Positions 34,215 through 43,374 of a stretch of DNA of 64,000 nt are shown piece by piece (positions within the stretch are counted from its first letter, which is position 1; every line of letters begins with the position of its first letter). The notes under the pieces were generated by a model. The model was not told where the DNA came from and searched no databases. It saw only the letters and a list, made by a program, of their open reading frames with translations. Source of the DNA: Glaciecola siphonariae (GTDB taxonomy: Bacteria; Pseudomonadota; Gammaproteobacteria; Enterobacterales; Alteromonadaceae); assembly GCF_042652645.1 (NCBI RefSeq), contig NZ_JBHSGU010000019.1, positions 62,001 to 126,000 of the forward strand. The letters run 5' to 3'. Position numbers and translations under genes: made by a program.

Positions 34215-35807
34215 ATGGCATTTCCCTTACCCATTGCTGTTAAAGCAATTCAAGCATCAGATACACAACACGACCTGAGCATAATTATTGGTCAGTCTTT
34301 GAGCAGTAAAGTCTTTCCAGCGCTCACGCCAATATTACTCGACGTAAAACAATACGATCCGCGTGTGGGTATTGAGCCTGTTTTGATGCCCGCTGATACA
34401 TTACCCGGAGGCAGGTGTTTGTTTGTTCCGAGCGGCGAGCTTGATAGAGACTATGACGATGTTCGGCGCTTTTTTGATATAGGTAAGGCTATCGCAAAAC
34501 AGCTTGTCCATATTGATGCGCTGAATCCACTTGTGGTGCTTGAGCTTGATGAGGAAAACCTATTGCATGATGCGCAGTACCGTTATGCTTTGGAAAATGT
34601 TTATTTGGGTATGTGTCAGCAGCTTTGGCAACCGCTAGAGGCCCGCCAAGCGCTCAATGAGGACGATATAGAGCCAGTGCAGTCTGTTGGCCTATATGGA
34701 TTAAAAGATTCAGATGTGATGATGCTGCGCGCCATGGAGGAGGCCAAACGCCTAACGCGAGACCTATGCGGCACTGAGCCAGAGCGAATGGCGCCTATTG
34801 GCTTTGCCTCGTATTGCCAAGACACTTTTGCAGACAGTCAGGTAAAAGTCGAAATTATTGATGATATCGAGGCAATGCGCGCTGAATATCCATGTTTATA
34901 CGCTGTCGCAAGAGCATCGTTAGATGTATCCCGTCATCATCCTAGAGTGATTAACTTGACCTACGAAGGTGAGGGGCCGATAGAACAAACCCTCTTTCTC
35001 GCAGGCAAGGGAATAACATACGACACCGGAGGTGCCGATTTAAAAGTGGGCGGTCACATGGCGGGCATGAGTCGTGATAAAGGCGGTGCTGCTGCGGTGG
35101 CAGGTATTTTAAAAGCGGTGCAGTTGTTAAAGCCGAAAGGTCTGAGAGTGTATGCAAGTATCGCGGCTGTACGTAATAGCATAGGGGCAGATGCTTATGT
35201 GCCAGATGAAATTATTACCTCCCACGCCGGCATAAGAGTGCGGGTCGGTAACACCGATGCTGAAGGCAGGATGGTACTGACCGATATATTGTCGCATATG
35301 CGTGAACAAGCACAAATGAGCGTTTCGCCGCAACTATTCTCGTTTGCAACCTTAACCGGTCATGCTGCGGTTGCCTTTGGTCCCTATACGGCTTTGATGG
35401 AAAATAAACCAGCGCTTTTAGAAAATGTGAGTCAAAACATTATTGAGGCTGGACATCTTTGGTCAGACCCCAGTGAGCAGTCGTTAGTAAGGCGTGAAGA
35501 CTATGATTTTATAAAACCAAGGACTAAAGCAGACGATGTATTGTCGTCTAACAATGCGCCTTCGGTGAGCACCGTGAGAGGACATCAGTTTCCGATGGCC
35601 TATTTGAGCATTGCATCAGGTCTCGATAAGCATGATGCACGCAGTCATTTGCCATTGCCATATACGCACGTGGATATTGCCGGCTCGGCGGTTGAGAATT
35701 TGGATTGGCAGCACGGCAAACCGACGGCAGCAAGCGTGTCTGCTTTTGTGGCAAGCTATATTCTGCCTCGTATACATACTTCTTCGAGTGCAGAAAATGA
35801 GCATTAA
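34215..35807 (+). CDS. M17-family leucyl aminopeptidase
   Basis: This cytosolic metallo-aminopeptidase removes N-terminal residues from peptides. The 530-residue protein has the two-metal catalytic core: AGKGITYDTGG (Lys265, Asp270), MSRDKGGAAAVAG, and the family signature NTDAEGR at 346-352. The N-terminal half is longer and more divergent than in PepA, so I do not assign pepA or pepB. GGAGAAGT precedes the ATG. The DUF1653 gene begins inside its last 11 bases. Confidence 0.88.
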   Translation: MAFPLPIAVKAIQASDTQHDLSIIIGQSLSSKVFPALTPILLDVKQYDPRVGIEPVLMPADTLPGGRCLFVPSGELDRDYDDVRRFFDIGKAIAKQLVHIDALNPLVVLELDEENLLHDAQYRYALENVYLGMCQQLWQPLEARQALNEDDIEPVQSVGLYGLKDSDVMMLRAMEEAKRLTRDLCGTEPERMAPIGFASYCQDTFADSQVKVEIIDDIEAMRAEYPCLYAVARASLDVSRHHPRVINLTYEGEGPIEQTLFLAGKGITYDTGGADLKVGGHMAGMSRDKGGAAAVAGILKAVQLLKPKGLRVYASIAAVRNSIGADAYVPDEIITSHAGIRVRVGNTDAEGRMVLTDILSHMREQAQMSVSPQLFSFATLTGHAAVAFGPYTALMENKPALLENVSQNIIEAGHLWSDPSEQSLVRREDYDFIKPRTKADDVLSSNNAPSVSTVRGHQFPMAYLSIASGLDKHDARSHLPLPYTHVDIAGSAVENLDWQHGKPTAASVSAFVASYILPRIHTSSSAENEH

Positions 35808-36021
35808 GAAGGGTAAATATCAGCACTATAAAGGGCAATTTTACGAACTGATTGATATTGTTCGTCACAGCGAAACAGAGGAAGAGTTGGTTCTCTATAA
35901 ACCCCTGTATAAATCAGATAGCGGTAAAGCTAGCAATTTATGGGTGCGACCAAAGACGATGTTTTTTGAGCAAGTAAACATCAATGGAATTATGCGTCCA
36001 CGGTTTGCCTATGTTGGCTAA
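35797..36021 (+). CDS. DUF1653 family small protein
   Basis: The 74-residue protein begins MSIKKGKYQHYKGQFYEL and continues with VLYKPLYKSD and WVRPKTMFFEQV. This is the conserved core of DUF1653, a small SH3-like family of unknown role. The frame extends upstream to 35611, but that part lies wholly within the aminopeptidase gene and does not resemble the family. The ATG at 35797 overlaps the aminopeptidase end by 11 bases, which suggests translational coupling. Confidence 0.82.
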   Translation: MSIKKGKYQHYKGQFYELIDIVRHSETEEELVLYKPLYKSDSGKASNLWVRPKTMFFEQVNINGIMRPRFAYVG

Positions 36022-36094
36022 AACGTAAGTGACGTTGAGTAAAAAGCAGCGAATAAGACTTAAGTAAAAACACTAATAACACGAGGAAGGGAAC

Positions 36095-36946
36095 ATGATG
36101 AGAAAATTATTTTTAGGGGCTACTTTGGCGGTACTTTCGAGCGCAACTGTCGCTCAAGACCGCTTTTCTGATGTGCAAATCAGCAGTGAGCACGTAGGCG
36201 GCTCAGTCCACATGCTAGTAGGTGCGGGCGGCAATATCGGCGTATCGGCCGGTGCCGATGGCGTGCTTATGATCGACGATCAATATGCGCCGCTTGCGCA
36301 AAAAATCACCAACGCGATAAGTGAGTTGACCGACGCGCCAAAACGTTTTGTCATCAACACTCATTATCATGGCGACCACACCGGTTCTAATGCTTTTTTT
36401 GCAGAAAATGAAGGCGTTACAATATTTGCACATGAAAACGTGCGTATTCGCTTAGCCTCGGGTGAAGATGTAAATAAAGCAATGCTGCCGGTGGTTACTT
36501 ATCAAGACGGCGTTAAGTTCCATTTAAACAATGAAACGATACATGTTTTCCATCTTGCTGATGGTCATACTGATGGCGATAGTGCCGTCTGGTTTGAACA
36601 GCCTGACGTGTTACACACCGGTGATTTGTTCTTTAAAGACATGTTTCCTTATATTGATTTAGGTGCGGGCGGAACTGTTTCAGGGTATATTCAGTCTGTC
36701 GAGACCCTGTTGAGTAAAATCGATGATGACACTAAGGTCATTCCAGGGCACGGCAGTTTGGCAAATAAAGCCGACTTACAGCGCTTTGTAAACATGATTA
36801 AAGAGACCCATGCCTTTGTGCAGTCGAAAAAAGCAGAAGGTCTAAGTGAGCAAGCCGTATTAGATGCTGGTCTACCTGAGCAATGGGATAGCTGGGCATG
36901 GCGCTTCATCACTGAGGAAAGATGGATAAAAACACTGTATCAATAA
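36095..36946 (+). CDS. Exported metallo-beta-lactamase-fold hydrolase
   Basis: The 283-residue protein has a signal peptide ending near residue 20 (SSATVAQD), so it is periplasmic. The zinc-site motif is complete: HYHGDH with His90, His92, Asp94 and His95, then HLADGHTDGD, VLHTGDLFF and VIPGHGS. It belongs to the broad MBL hydrolase group with varied substrates; whether it acts on beta-lactams, lactones or something else cannot be read here. GAGGAAGGG precedes two adjacent ATGs (36095, 36098). Its last 25 bases overlap the acetyltransferase gene. Confidence 0.85.
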   Translation: MMRKLFLGATLAVLSSATVAQDRFSDVQISSEHVGGSVHMLVGAGGNIGVSAGADGVLMIDDQYAPLAQKITNAISELTDAPKRFVINTHYHGDHTGSNAFFAENEGVTIFAHENVRIRLASGEDVNKAMLPVVTYQDGVKFHLNNETIHVFHLADGHTDGDSAVWFEQPDVLHTGDLFFKDMFPYIDLGAGGTVSGYIQSVETLLSKIDDDTKVIPGHGSLANKADLQRFVNMIKETHAFVQSKKAEGLSEQAVLDAGLPEQWDSWAWRFITEERWIKTLYQ

Positions 36947-37443
36947 ACACGCAAGATGAGTTTGATAATATCGAACTTGTCTTTTCTATGTCGGCTCATT
37001 ACGAACATTTGCTTACTTGGTTACCAAAGGGGGAGGCATTTGTTCGCTGGGCCGGACCATCGTTAGACTACCCCGAAGATGCCGCAAGCTTTGAGGCTTC
37101 ATTAGTAGTGGGCAACTACCAAAGTTATACTCTCATCAATGCTAGTGGTGACACGCCCGAGATATTGGGTTTTGGTCAAATCCAAATTTGGTCAAGCAGA
37201 GCCCATTTAGGTAGGCTTATTATTGCGCCTCAATACAGAGGGCGCGGCTTATCTTACATTTTGGTGAATCTTTTGATTGAGAAGGCAGCAGCCCAGCATA
37301 ACATCACCAGCGTTTCTTTGTTTGTGTACAAAGATAACCTGCCAGCCGTTACCAGTTATCAAAACCTTGGCTTTGTGCCCAGCGCCTATCCCAAAGAAGT
37401 CACATTTGTTGAAGGCTGCAGTTTCATGACACTCGATTATTAG
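36922..37443 (+). CDS. GNAT-family N-acetyltransferase
   Basis: The 173-residue protein has the GNAT acetyl-CoA-binding segment LGRLIIAPQYRGRGLSYIL (about 97-115) and the C-terminal LFVYKDNLPAVTSYQNLGF, which is typical of the fold. The acceptor is unknown. The ATG lies inside the end of the metallo-hydrolase gene, 25 bases before its stop, so expression is probably coupled. A small GGGC hairpin separates it from the convergent amidohydrolase gene. Confidence 0.85.
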   Translation: MDKNTVSINTQDEFDNIELVFSMSAHYEHLLTWLPKGEAFVRWAGPSLDYPEDAASFEASLVVGNYQSYTLINASGDTPEILGFGQIQIWSSRAHLGRLIIAPQYRGRGLSYILVNLLIEKAAAQHNITSVSLFVYKDNLPAVTSYQNLGFVPSAYPKEVTFVEGCSFMTLDY

Positions 37444-37454
37444 GGCGCACGGCC
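37442..37454. terminator. Short hairpin between convergent genes
   Basis: TAGGGC and GCCCTA pair around a few bases between the two stop codons. There is no T run on either side, so termination is only a possibility. Confidence 0.3.
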
Positions 37455-39164
37455 CTAGTACATTCGCTTACCATTTACCCACGTTTGCTCAACCTTTGTG
37501 TCTCTTATTGAGCTCGGGTCTATGGCAAAAATGTCGCGGTCAACAATAATAAAATCAGCTTTTTTACCTACCTCAAGCGACCCTATCATGTTTTCTTGAA
37601 ACGCTGCGTAGGCGGCATCGAGCGTAAAGCCTCTAAACGCCTGTTTCAGCGTCACAGACTCCGCTTGAATCCATCCACCCTCAGGTTGATTGTTTGCATT
37701 TTGACGCGTTACCGCAGCATGAAGACCATGAAAAGGATTAGCTAATTCCACTGGAAAATCGCTTCCAAAAGCAATGGGTGAACCTTGCTCTAAAAAAGTT
37801 TGCCAAGCATAGGCACCTTTCAGCCTTGCTTTGCCAATTCTATCCTCAGCCATATTCATATCGCTAGTTGCATGAGTAGGCTGCATTGATGGGATAATGC
37901 CATACTCTTTAAAAAGAGGGATATCATCTACGGCAATGACTTGTGCATGTTCAATGCGATGGCGTTGGGTATTTTGCTCAAAGGTCTCAAAACTACGTGC
38001 AAACTGTTTTAAGGCTAAGCGATTTGCTCTGTCACCAATGGCGTGAAAATTAAGTTGAAAGTTAGCGCCAATAACGGTGTTAAACAGCATAGGCAAATTT
38101 TCTTCTGGCGTGACCAACAGGCCCGAATTATGTGGGTCATCTGAATATGGTGCGAGTAAAGCCGCACCTCTTGAGCCTAAAGCCCCATCGCCATATGCTT
38201 TAACGCTACGAATGGATAAAAAACCGTGGTCATCTGCCACATGACCTGCCTTGAGCATGTCTTCAATATTCGGATCGCTTGCCGACAGCATGGCATAAAT
38301 TCTTAATGCTAAGGCTTGTTCTTCTGCTTGCTTTGTATAGAGCTCCTTCACCTGTTCGCTAATACCAGCATCATGGGCACTGGTTATTCCAAGCGTAAGT
38401 AAGTGTTCACTTGCTATATTGAGTCTTGCAATGAGGTCTTCAGTATTGGCCGGCGGAATAACAGACGTTACCAAATAGCTCGCGTTGTCGATTAATAGGC
38501 CGCTTACTTGACCTTGTTCGTCTTTTACAATTTCACCACCGGCCGGCGACGGTGTGTTTATATCAATACCTGCAAGCTTAAGTGCGGCTGAATTTACCCA
38601 ATCAGCATGACCATCGACACGGCTTAGCATAACAGGCGTATCAGGAAAGGCTCTGTCTAGGCTTTCTTTGCTTGGAAACTTTTGCTCAGGCCAGAGCACC
38701 TGATTCCATCCTCGCCCAATTATCCAACCATTGTCTAGCTCGCCTTTACTGCTTACATGGGCTTTAATTCTAGCAACAGCGTCTGCCTCGCTTTTTGTAC
38801 CTCGCAAATCGACCTGTATAAGATTTTCACCCAAGCCTAAAATATGACCATGAGCATCAATAATGCCCGGCAGCATAACGGCTTGCTGCATGTCGATAGC
38901 ATCAATGCCCTCATCAAGTTTAAGGTCATTCCCAATTGCACTAATGCGGTCATCTACTATGTATATTTCTGAAAAACGCAGCAAATCACCTTTGCTGTTC
39001 AGTGTGTATCCATTCACATTGGTAAAATAATGAGCGCTCGAAAGGGCTTGGAAACATAGTAAAAGGCTGGCCAACGCACTTAATTTAACAGCGGGTAAAA
39101 AGCGCATAACAGTACAGATTTTAAACCTTGTAGCAGCGTTAGGACGACGGGCATTAATCATCAT
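37455..39164 (-). CDS. Exported amidohydrolase, YtcJ-like
   Basis: The 569-residue protein is a metal-dependent amidohydrolase. It has the first metal motif GIIDAHGHILG, then GWIIGRGWNQVLWPE, the LNFHAIGDRANRLALKQF segment, HRIEHAQVI and FGSDFPVE. Substrates of this family are mostly unknown. The start at 39164 overlaps the upstream PLP-enzyme stop (ATGA) and has AAGGAA before it. An internal ATG at 39107 gives a cleaner signal peptide (KLSALASLLLCFQALSSAH) but lacks a ribosome binding site. Either way it appears exported. Confidence 0.87.
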   Translation of the reverse strand: MMINARRPNAATRFKICTVMRFLPAVKLSALASLLLCFQALSSAHYFTNVNGYTLNSKGDLLRFSEIYIVDDRISAIGNDLKLDEGIDAIDMQQAVMLPGIIDAHGHILGLGENLIQVDLRGTKSEADAVARIKAHVSSKGELDNGWIIGRGWNQVLWPEQKFPSKESLDRAFPDTPVMLSRVDGHADWVNSAALKLAGIDINTPSPAGGEIVKDEQGQVSGLLIDNASYLVTSVIPPANTEDLIARLNIASEHLLTLGITSAHDAGISEQVKELYTKQAEEQALALRIYAMLSASDPNIEDMLKAGHVADDHGFLSIRSVKAYGDGALGSRGAALLAPYSDDPHNSGLLVTPEENLPMLFNTVIGANFQLNFHAIGDRANRLALKQFARSFETFEQNTQRHRIEHAQVIAVDDIPLFKEYGIIPSMQPTHATSDMNMAEDRIGKARLKGAYAWQTFLEQGSPIAFGSDFPVELANPFHGLHAAVTRQNANNQPEGGWIQAESVTLKQAFRGFTLDAAYAAFQENMIGSLEVGKKADFIIVDRDIFAIDPSSIRDTKVEQTWVNGKRMY

Positions 39165-40168
39165 TGTGGAAGTTCCTTTGCAAGTGACAGACTGGGAAAG
39201 GTGGACAGTCTATCGTGTTGCCAAACTTTTTGCATACTGGCTTGGCTGATGTTGCCGCCCGATATCACTACCATGACGCGTTTTTTGCTTGTTTGTTTCG
39301 CTAACCAGTTAACCACAGCTTGCATGGTCATGGCGCAGGTTGGCTCTATGTGGAGTTTAAGCAGATGCTGCAACCACTGCGTCCAATAAATAATATCGTC
39401 TTCACTGACTTCATAAAAATCATCAATCGATTTAAGAAGTTCAAAGGTATGCTCACCCACGCTCGGAGTAGCCGCGCCATCTGCAAGCGTGATGGCCGGG
39501 CCCGACAGGGGAATAATGCGACCTGCTCTTAACGATTGCGCAGCATCATTAGCGGCCAGTGGCTCTGCGCCTACCACTTGCATGTGCTTATTGATAGCAC
39601 GCGCCGCCACCAGCGTGCCGCCTAATAAACCTCCACCACCGCAAGGCGTTGCAATCATATCAATATCATCGCTTTGTTTTAGTGCCTCAAGTGCAGCGGT
39701 GCCTTGTCCAGCAATGATGTAAGGGTGATTAAAGGGCGGTATCCACACTGTAGAGTGTGCTTTACTAGCTTGTTCCACTGCTGCGTCAGCCTCTAGGCGC
39801 GTATCAAAGGTTAGCAGGGTAGCACCGTAGCCGCGAGTCGCTGCTGCCTTAACGGGCGAAATATTGTTAGCACTGTAAATCGTGACCGGTACATTAAACA
39901 AGGCGCCTGCGTAAGCAACAGCCTGTGCGTGATTGCCTGAAGAATTGGCGACAATATGCTCGGGGAGGGCATCGTGCTTTTTTAGCTGACATAAAAAGTG
40001 CGTCGCGCCTCTGAGTTTAAATGCGCCGGTGGTTTGCATACATTCCGCCTTGAAGAATATTTCATGTCCTAAAGCGGCATTCAATAAACTCGACTGCACA
40101 ACTGGCGTGCGTTTAATGTAGGGAGCGATGAGGTCTTGTGCTTGTTGAATATCGGCGAAACTTACCAT
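39161..40168 (-). CDS. PLP-dependent serine/threonine dehydratase family enzyme
   Basis: The 335-residue protein is a fold-type II PLP enzyme. The Schiff-base lysine is Lys51 in TGAFKLRGA, the phosphate-binding loop is CGGGGLLGG, and SSGNHAQAVAYAG is the family's substrate loop. It lacks the C-terminal ACT-like domain of biosynthetic threonine deaminase IlvA, so it is a short catabolic-type dehydratase or racemase. Threonine, serine or 3-hydroxyaspartate are all possible substrates. The stop overlaps the start of the amidohydrolase, so the two form an operon. Confidence 0.85.
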   Translation of the reverse strand: MVSFADIQQAQDLIAPYIKRTPVVQSSLLNAALGHEIFFKAECMQTTGAFKLRGATHFLCQLKKHDALPEHIVANSSGNHAQAVAYAGALFNVPVTIYSANNISPVKAAATRGYGATLLTFDTRLEADAAVEQASKAHSTVWIPPFNHPYIIAGQGTAALEALKQSDDIDMIATPCGGGGLLGGTLVAARAINKHMQVVGAEPLAANDAAQSLRAGRIIPLSGPAITLADGAATPSVGEHTFELLKSIDDFYEVSEDDIIYWTQWLQHLLKLHIEPTCAMTMQAVVNWLAKQTSKKRVMVVISGGNISQASMQKVWQHDRLSTFPSLSLAKELPQ

Positions 40169-40351
40169 TCAATTTTGCCCTGTGAGTTGCAATGCGAGTG
40201 AGCGTGTTGGTCGGTCTGTCCGTATACTTATTTATTGGTAATTACTTGAACAGCGAAACCACGATTATTGTCACTTCTTGCACGCATATTTGTGCGATTG
40301 AACAATAGCTTAGGGTTAAGCGTGTTTTTTGTAAACGACAACGAAGGGCAA

Positions 40352-40981
40352 ATGCAAAAAAAATATCAGGCTATTGTAATTGGTTCAACTGGGCTGGTGG
40401 GTAAAGCACTGGTTAATCAGCTATGTCAAGATGAGCGCTATGAGTCGATTACGTGCTTAGTTCGGGCACCTTTGGCGAACGTGGATTATCACGATCCGAT
40501 GCAAAAGATAAAAGCATTGGTTATTGATTTCGATGCATTACAAGACTATCAAGGTTATTTTAGTGTAGACCATGTTTATTGTTGTCTTGGCACTACGCTT
40601 AAATCAGCAGGTAGTAAGCGAGCGTTTCGCAGGGTCGACTTTGAGTTTGTTCATGTTTGTGCACAACTGGCGCGGGCACAGCGCGCCAAAAGCTTTGTTT
40701 GGATATCCTCTTTAGGTGCAGATGCCAAAAGTAAAAACTTTTATTTGCGGGTGAAGGGTGAACTTGAAAATGCTATTTTAACTATGCCGCAACTTAGCAA
40801 CGCAGCAGCAGTGCGCCCTCCACTCTTAGACGGCGTGCGTAAGGAGCATCGTCCGGGTGAAGCTTTTGCACTTAAAGTACTTAAAATACTAGGGCCAATT
40901 ATGAAAGGCCCACTTGAAAAATACCGCCCCGTAAGGCCCGCTCAAGTGGCCCATCAGATGATTGGTTTGCAGGTATTTTAA
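40352..40981 (+). CDS. Rossmann-fold NAD(P)-binding oxidoreductase, atypical SDR
   Basis: The 209-residue product starts with a nucleotide-binding fold (AIVIGSTGLVGKALVNQL), then has YCCLGTTLKSAGSKRAFRRVDF and SFVWISSLGADAKSKNFYLRVKGELE, like the HTATIP2/YwnB group of NAD(P)H-binding proteins. The frame opens upstream at 40268; I chose the ATG at 40352, with GAAGGG 5 bases before it. The substrate is unknown. Confidence 0.8.
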   Translation: MQKKYQAIVIGSTGLVGKALVNQLCQDERYESITCLVRAPLANVDYHDPMQKIKALVIDFDALQDYQGYFSVDHVYCCLGTTLKSAGSKRAFRRVDFEFVHVCAQLARAQRAKSFVWISSLGADAKSKNFYLRVKGELENAILTMPQLSNAAAVRPPLLDGVRKEHRPGEAFALKVLKILGPIMKGPLEKYRPVRPAQVAHQMIGLQVF

Positions 40982-41064
40982 GCAATTTTTTTTTAAAGCT
41001 AAAGTTAAGCGCCTTTTCGGTGGATATATAGGTAGAGACCATTTAATTCAATTAGGTAATGTTA

Positions 41065-41430
41065 ATGAAAAACACGCTCCCCGCTTCAATTAAGGCATTA
41101 TTTGACCGCGTAAAAGTGGAAAAATTTTGGTGGGACGGCGTGCAGGTTAATATTCCGTTTCATTGTGTGTATGCCGTTATTCCAAACCCAGTGGCCGATC
41201 ATTATGCAAAGATAAACGGTTTGAATGTACCGGTGCTTAACCTTGGTAATTATCAAGTGCCAATTTGGGACCCTATGCATAAAGAGCTTAAAACTATGCC
41301 CAAATTTGCAGTGGTGCTGACTCATCAAGAAGGCGATAAATTCGGTTTATATGCCTACCCTGCAGACTGTATGGATGAAGCCTACAGTATTTCTTATGAT
41401 GAATGGTTTGCCCGTCAGAAAATAAGCTAG
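41065..41430 (+). CDS. Protein of unknown function, possibly CheW-like
   Basis: I do not recognise this 121-residue protein with confidence. It has no signal peptide or membrane helix. The pattern of short beta strands (VQVNIPFHCVYAVIPNP, then LNVPVLNLGNYQVPIWDP, then KFAVVLTHQEGDKFGLYAYPAD) resembles the order of strands in a CheW-type SH3 fold, but no diagnostic residue is clear and no chemotaxis gene is nearby. I start at the second ATG (41065), 8 bases after AGG; the first ATG is at 41059. Confidence 0.6.
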   Translation: MKNTLPASIKALFDRVKVEKFWWDGVQVNIPFHCVYAVIPNPVADHYAKINGLNVPVLNLGNYQVPIWDPMHKELKTMPKFAVVLTHQEGDKFGLYAYPADCMDEAYSISYDEWFARQKIS

Positions 41431-41516
41431 GCTGCATTTAATTTGCGTTCTGCCCTAGTATTCTGCTTCTAAAAACGCATAATACGCCTCCTTATTTTTA
41501 GCCCCGCGAGGACTAA

Positions 41517-42059
41517 TTGGATACTCATATTATTATTGCTGAGGCTTTTGGCGCTATAGCGGTAGTGTTTAATTTTATTGGCTATCGACAGCAAGACATT
41601 AATCGATATCGCTTCATTTCGGCCATTGCTCTGGCCGCTGTTAGCACTCACTTCTTTATGCTCGGTGCACTTGCTGCTGGCATCGGAACCGCGCTAGCTT
41701 GTATTCGAAACCTCGTAGCCATGTATTATCGGTCAAACGGCATACTCGCCCTGTTTGTTGTTTTGAATATTGCGTTTTTTTGTTACGAATGGGCCATACT
41801 CGATAGCCCGTGGATTATCATTATTGCATATGCCTCGTCGATGATTTTCACCGTTGGCTCAATCGTATTCACAAATGCTGTGCAAATACGTCGATGGTTT
41901 ATCTTGGCCGAATCGCTAGGGCTTGTTTACGCGATTATGGTGGGAAGTATTTTTGGCACCATCTTCAACATCAGTAACCTCTGCAGCATCTTTTATATTT
42001 TGCTCCGCGATAAAAAAGCTACATTAGCAGAAACTAAGAAAACGAATATAAAAGAGTAA
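41517..42059 (+). CDS. YgjV-like inner membrane protein
   Basis: The 180-residue protein has five or six hydrophobic segments and the family pattern FGAIAVVFNFIGYRQ, ISAIALAAVSTHFFMLGALAAG, CIRNLVAMYY and a late IFGTIFNISNLCSIF. These match the uncharacterised YgjV membrane family. The start is a TTG at 41517, with GAGGA at 41508-41512; no ATG lies near the N-terminus of the conserved part. The gene is followed by a terminator shared with exbD. Confidence 0.78.
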   Translation: MDTHIIIAEAFGAIAVVFNFIGYRQQDINRYRFISAIALAAVSTHFFMLGALAAGIGTALACIRNLVAMYYRSNGILALFVVLNIAFFCYEWAILDSPWIIIIAYASSMIFTVGSIVFTNAVQIRRWFILAESLGLVYAIMVGSIFGTIFNISNLCSIFYILLRDKKATLAETKKTNIKE

Positions 42060-42153
42060 TCGCTGAAAGAACGTTTTATTAATCAGGATGCAGGTTAATT
42101 ATCGGTTTATGCATAAGTCTACTTAGCGCTCGTTTTCACAAGCAGCACCCATA

Positions 42154-42182
42154 AAAAAAGCCAGCTGTCGCTGGCTTTTTTA
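42154..42182. terminator. Bidirectional terminator between the ygjV-like gene and exbD
   Basis: AAAAAGCCAG pairs with CTGGCTTTTT around a short loop, with A residues on one side and T on the other, so it can serve both converging genes. Confidence 0.88.
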
Positions 42183-42230
42183 AGTTTTATGTTTACAAAT
42201 CATGCATTAGCAAATGTTCGTAAAAATAAG

Positions 42231-42638
42231 CTATTTACCTTTTTTAACTAGCACTGAAACGTTGTTGATCCCGGCCAATTTTACTTGGTCCATTACTTCA
42301 ACTACTATGCCGTGCTCGGTATTTTCATGCGCCTGAATTGCAGCAGTGTCGGTCGCATTTTCGGCGAGAAAGGTTTGGGTGTTTGCTACCACTCGGCGAA
42401 CATCAACGATTCGACCACCCATCATAATTTGACCGGTTTCGTCTATACGAATAGATAGGGCTTTACTCGGCTGATTAGTCTCTTGATTGTCTTTTGGACG
42501 ATTCGCACTCAATCCCTTCTCTGAGGAGAAGGTTGTAGTAACAATAAAAAATATTAACATGATAAACACGATGTCTAGCATCGGTGTCATGTCAATCTGT
42601 GCGTCGTCATCCGCCGCTGTGTGCTTTTTTCTCTTCAT
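42231..42638 (-). CDS. exbD: ExbD/TolR-family biopolymer transport protein
   Basis: ExbD works with ExbB to convert the proton gradient into force for TonB-dependent uptake. The 135-residue protein has a cytoplasmic N-terminus, one TM helix (about 20-40) with the essential aspartate in MTPMLDIVFIMLIFF, and a periplasmic domain with ADTAAIQAHENTEHG-like and VMDQVKLAGINNVSV segments. It stands alone: no exbB, tonB or receptor gene adjoins it, and a terminator follows its stop. A TolR-type role cannot be excluded. Confidence 0.85.
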   Translation of the reverse strand: MKRKKHTAADDDAQIDMTPMLDIVFIMLIFFIVTTTFSSEKGLSANRPKDNQETNQPSKALSIRIDETGQIMMGGRIVDVRRVVANTQTFLAENATDTAAIQAHENTEHGIVVEVMDQVKLAGINNVSVLVKKGK

Positions 42639-42798
42639 TTTTTGACAGCTCTTGTTGCTCTGGTGACTGTATAGTATATCTATTCGTATAAAAATGAATA
42701 GGGGATCAAGCCACTTTCGTTAACATTTTTTTGCAAAAACATTAAAATCTGGCCCCAAATATAAAATGTTTATGCAAAAGATAAGGCTTGGACGGAAA

Positions 42799-43332
42799 CT
42801 ATCGTACCCATTCACTGAGAATTTGTTCACACCACTTCTCAATGCGCTCGTCAGTTAAGTCGAACTGGTTTTCATCGTCTAGGCTTAAGCCAACAAAGTA
42901 CTCACCGTCCTCGCTCAAGCCTTTGGAAGCAATGAATTCATAGCCTACATTAGGCCAATACCCAACGATGTTGCAGCCAAGTACAATGACTTCGTCATGT
43001 AGCATACCAAGTGCATCCTGAAACCAATCGGCATACCCAGCCTGGTCACCGAGTCCGAATAAGGCCACGGTCTTGCCTTCTAATGAAAGTGTGGAAATAT
43101 CGTCCCAGCTTGATTCCCAGTCTTCTTGTAACTCGCCAAAATCCCAGGTGGAAATACCGTATAAAATAAAATCGTAGTCGCAAGACTTACTGAGCGACGT
43201 ATCTTTAATGTCAAAAACATCTACCTTCGATTGCGTTGACTGCTCTAGACACGCTTGGATTTTTTCTGCGGCCATTTCGGTATAGCAGGTGCTGGAGCCA
43301 AAAAATATGCCGATGCGGGGATGTTCTGTCAT
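42799..43332 (-). CDS. fldB: Flavodoxin FldB
   Basis: This is a small FMN electron carrier. The 177-residue protein starts RIGIFFGSSTCYTEMAAEKI, which has the FMN phosphate loop and is close to E. coli FldB. It continues with STWDFGELQEDWESSWDD, GLGDQAGYADWFQDALGMLHD and DERIEKWCEQIL. I start at the ATG at 43332; the frame opens at 43371 without family support. It lies next to the PhoD-like gene on the same strand, 42 bases downstream. Confidence 0.92.
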   Translation of the reverse strand: MTEHPRIGIFFGSSTCYTEMAAEKIQACLEQSTQSKVDVFDIKDTSLSKSCDYDFILYGISTWDFGELQEDWESSWDDISTLSLEGKTVALFGLGDQAGYADWFQDALGMLHDEVIVLGCNIVGYWPNVGYEFIASKGLSEDGEYFVGLSLDDENQFDLTDERIEKWCEQILSEWVR

Positions 43333-43374
43333 AAACTCACTATTGCTGATAAGGTCGTTTTTGCATATCAAATA

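Noticed and set aside
35611..35796. Longer N-terminus of the DUF1653 protein
   Set aside because: It lies inside the aminopeptidase gene and does not resemble the family; the ATG at 35797 starts the conserved core.
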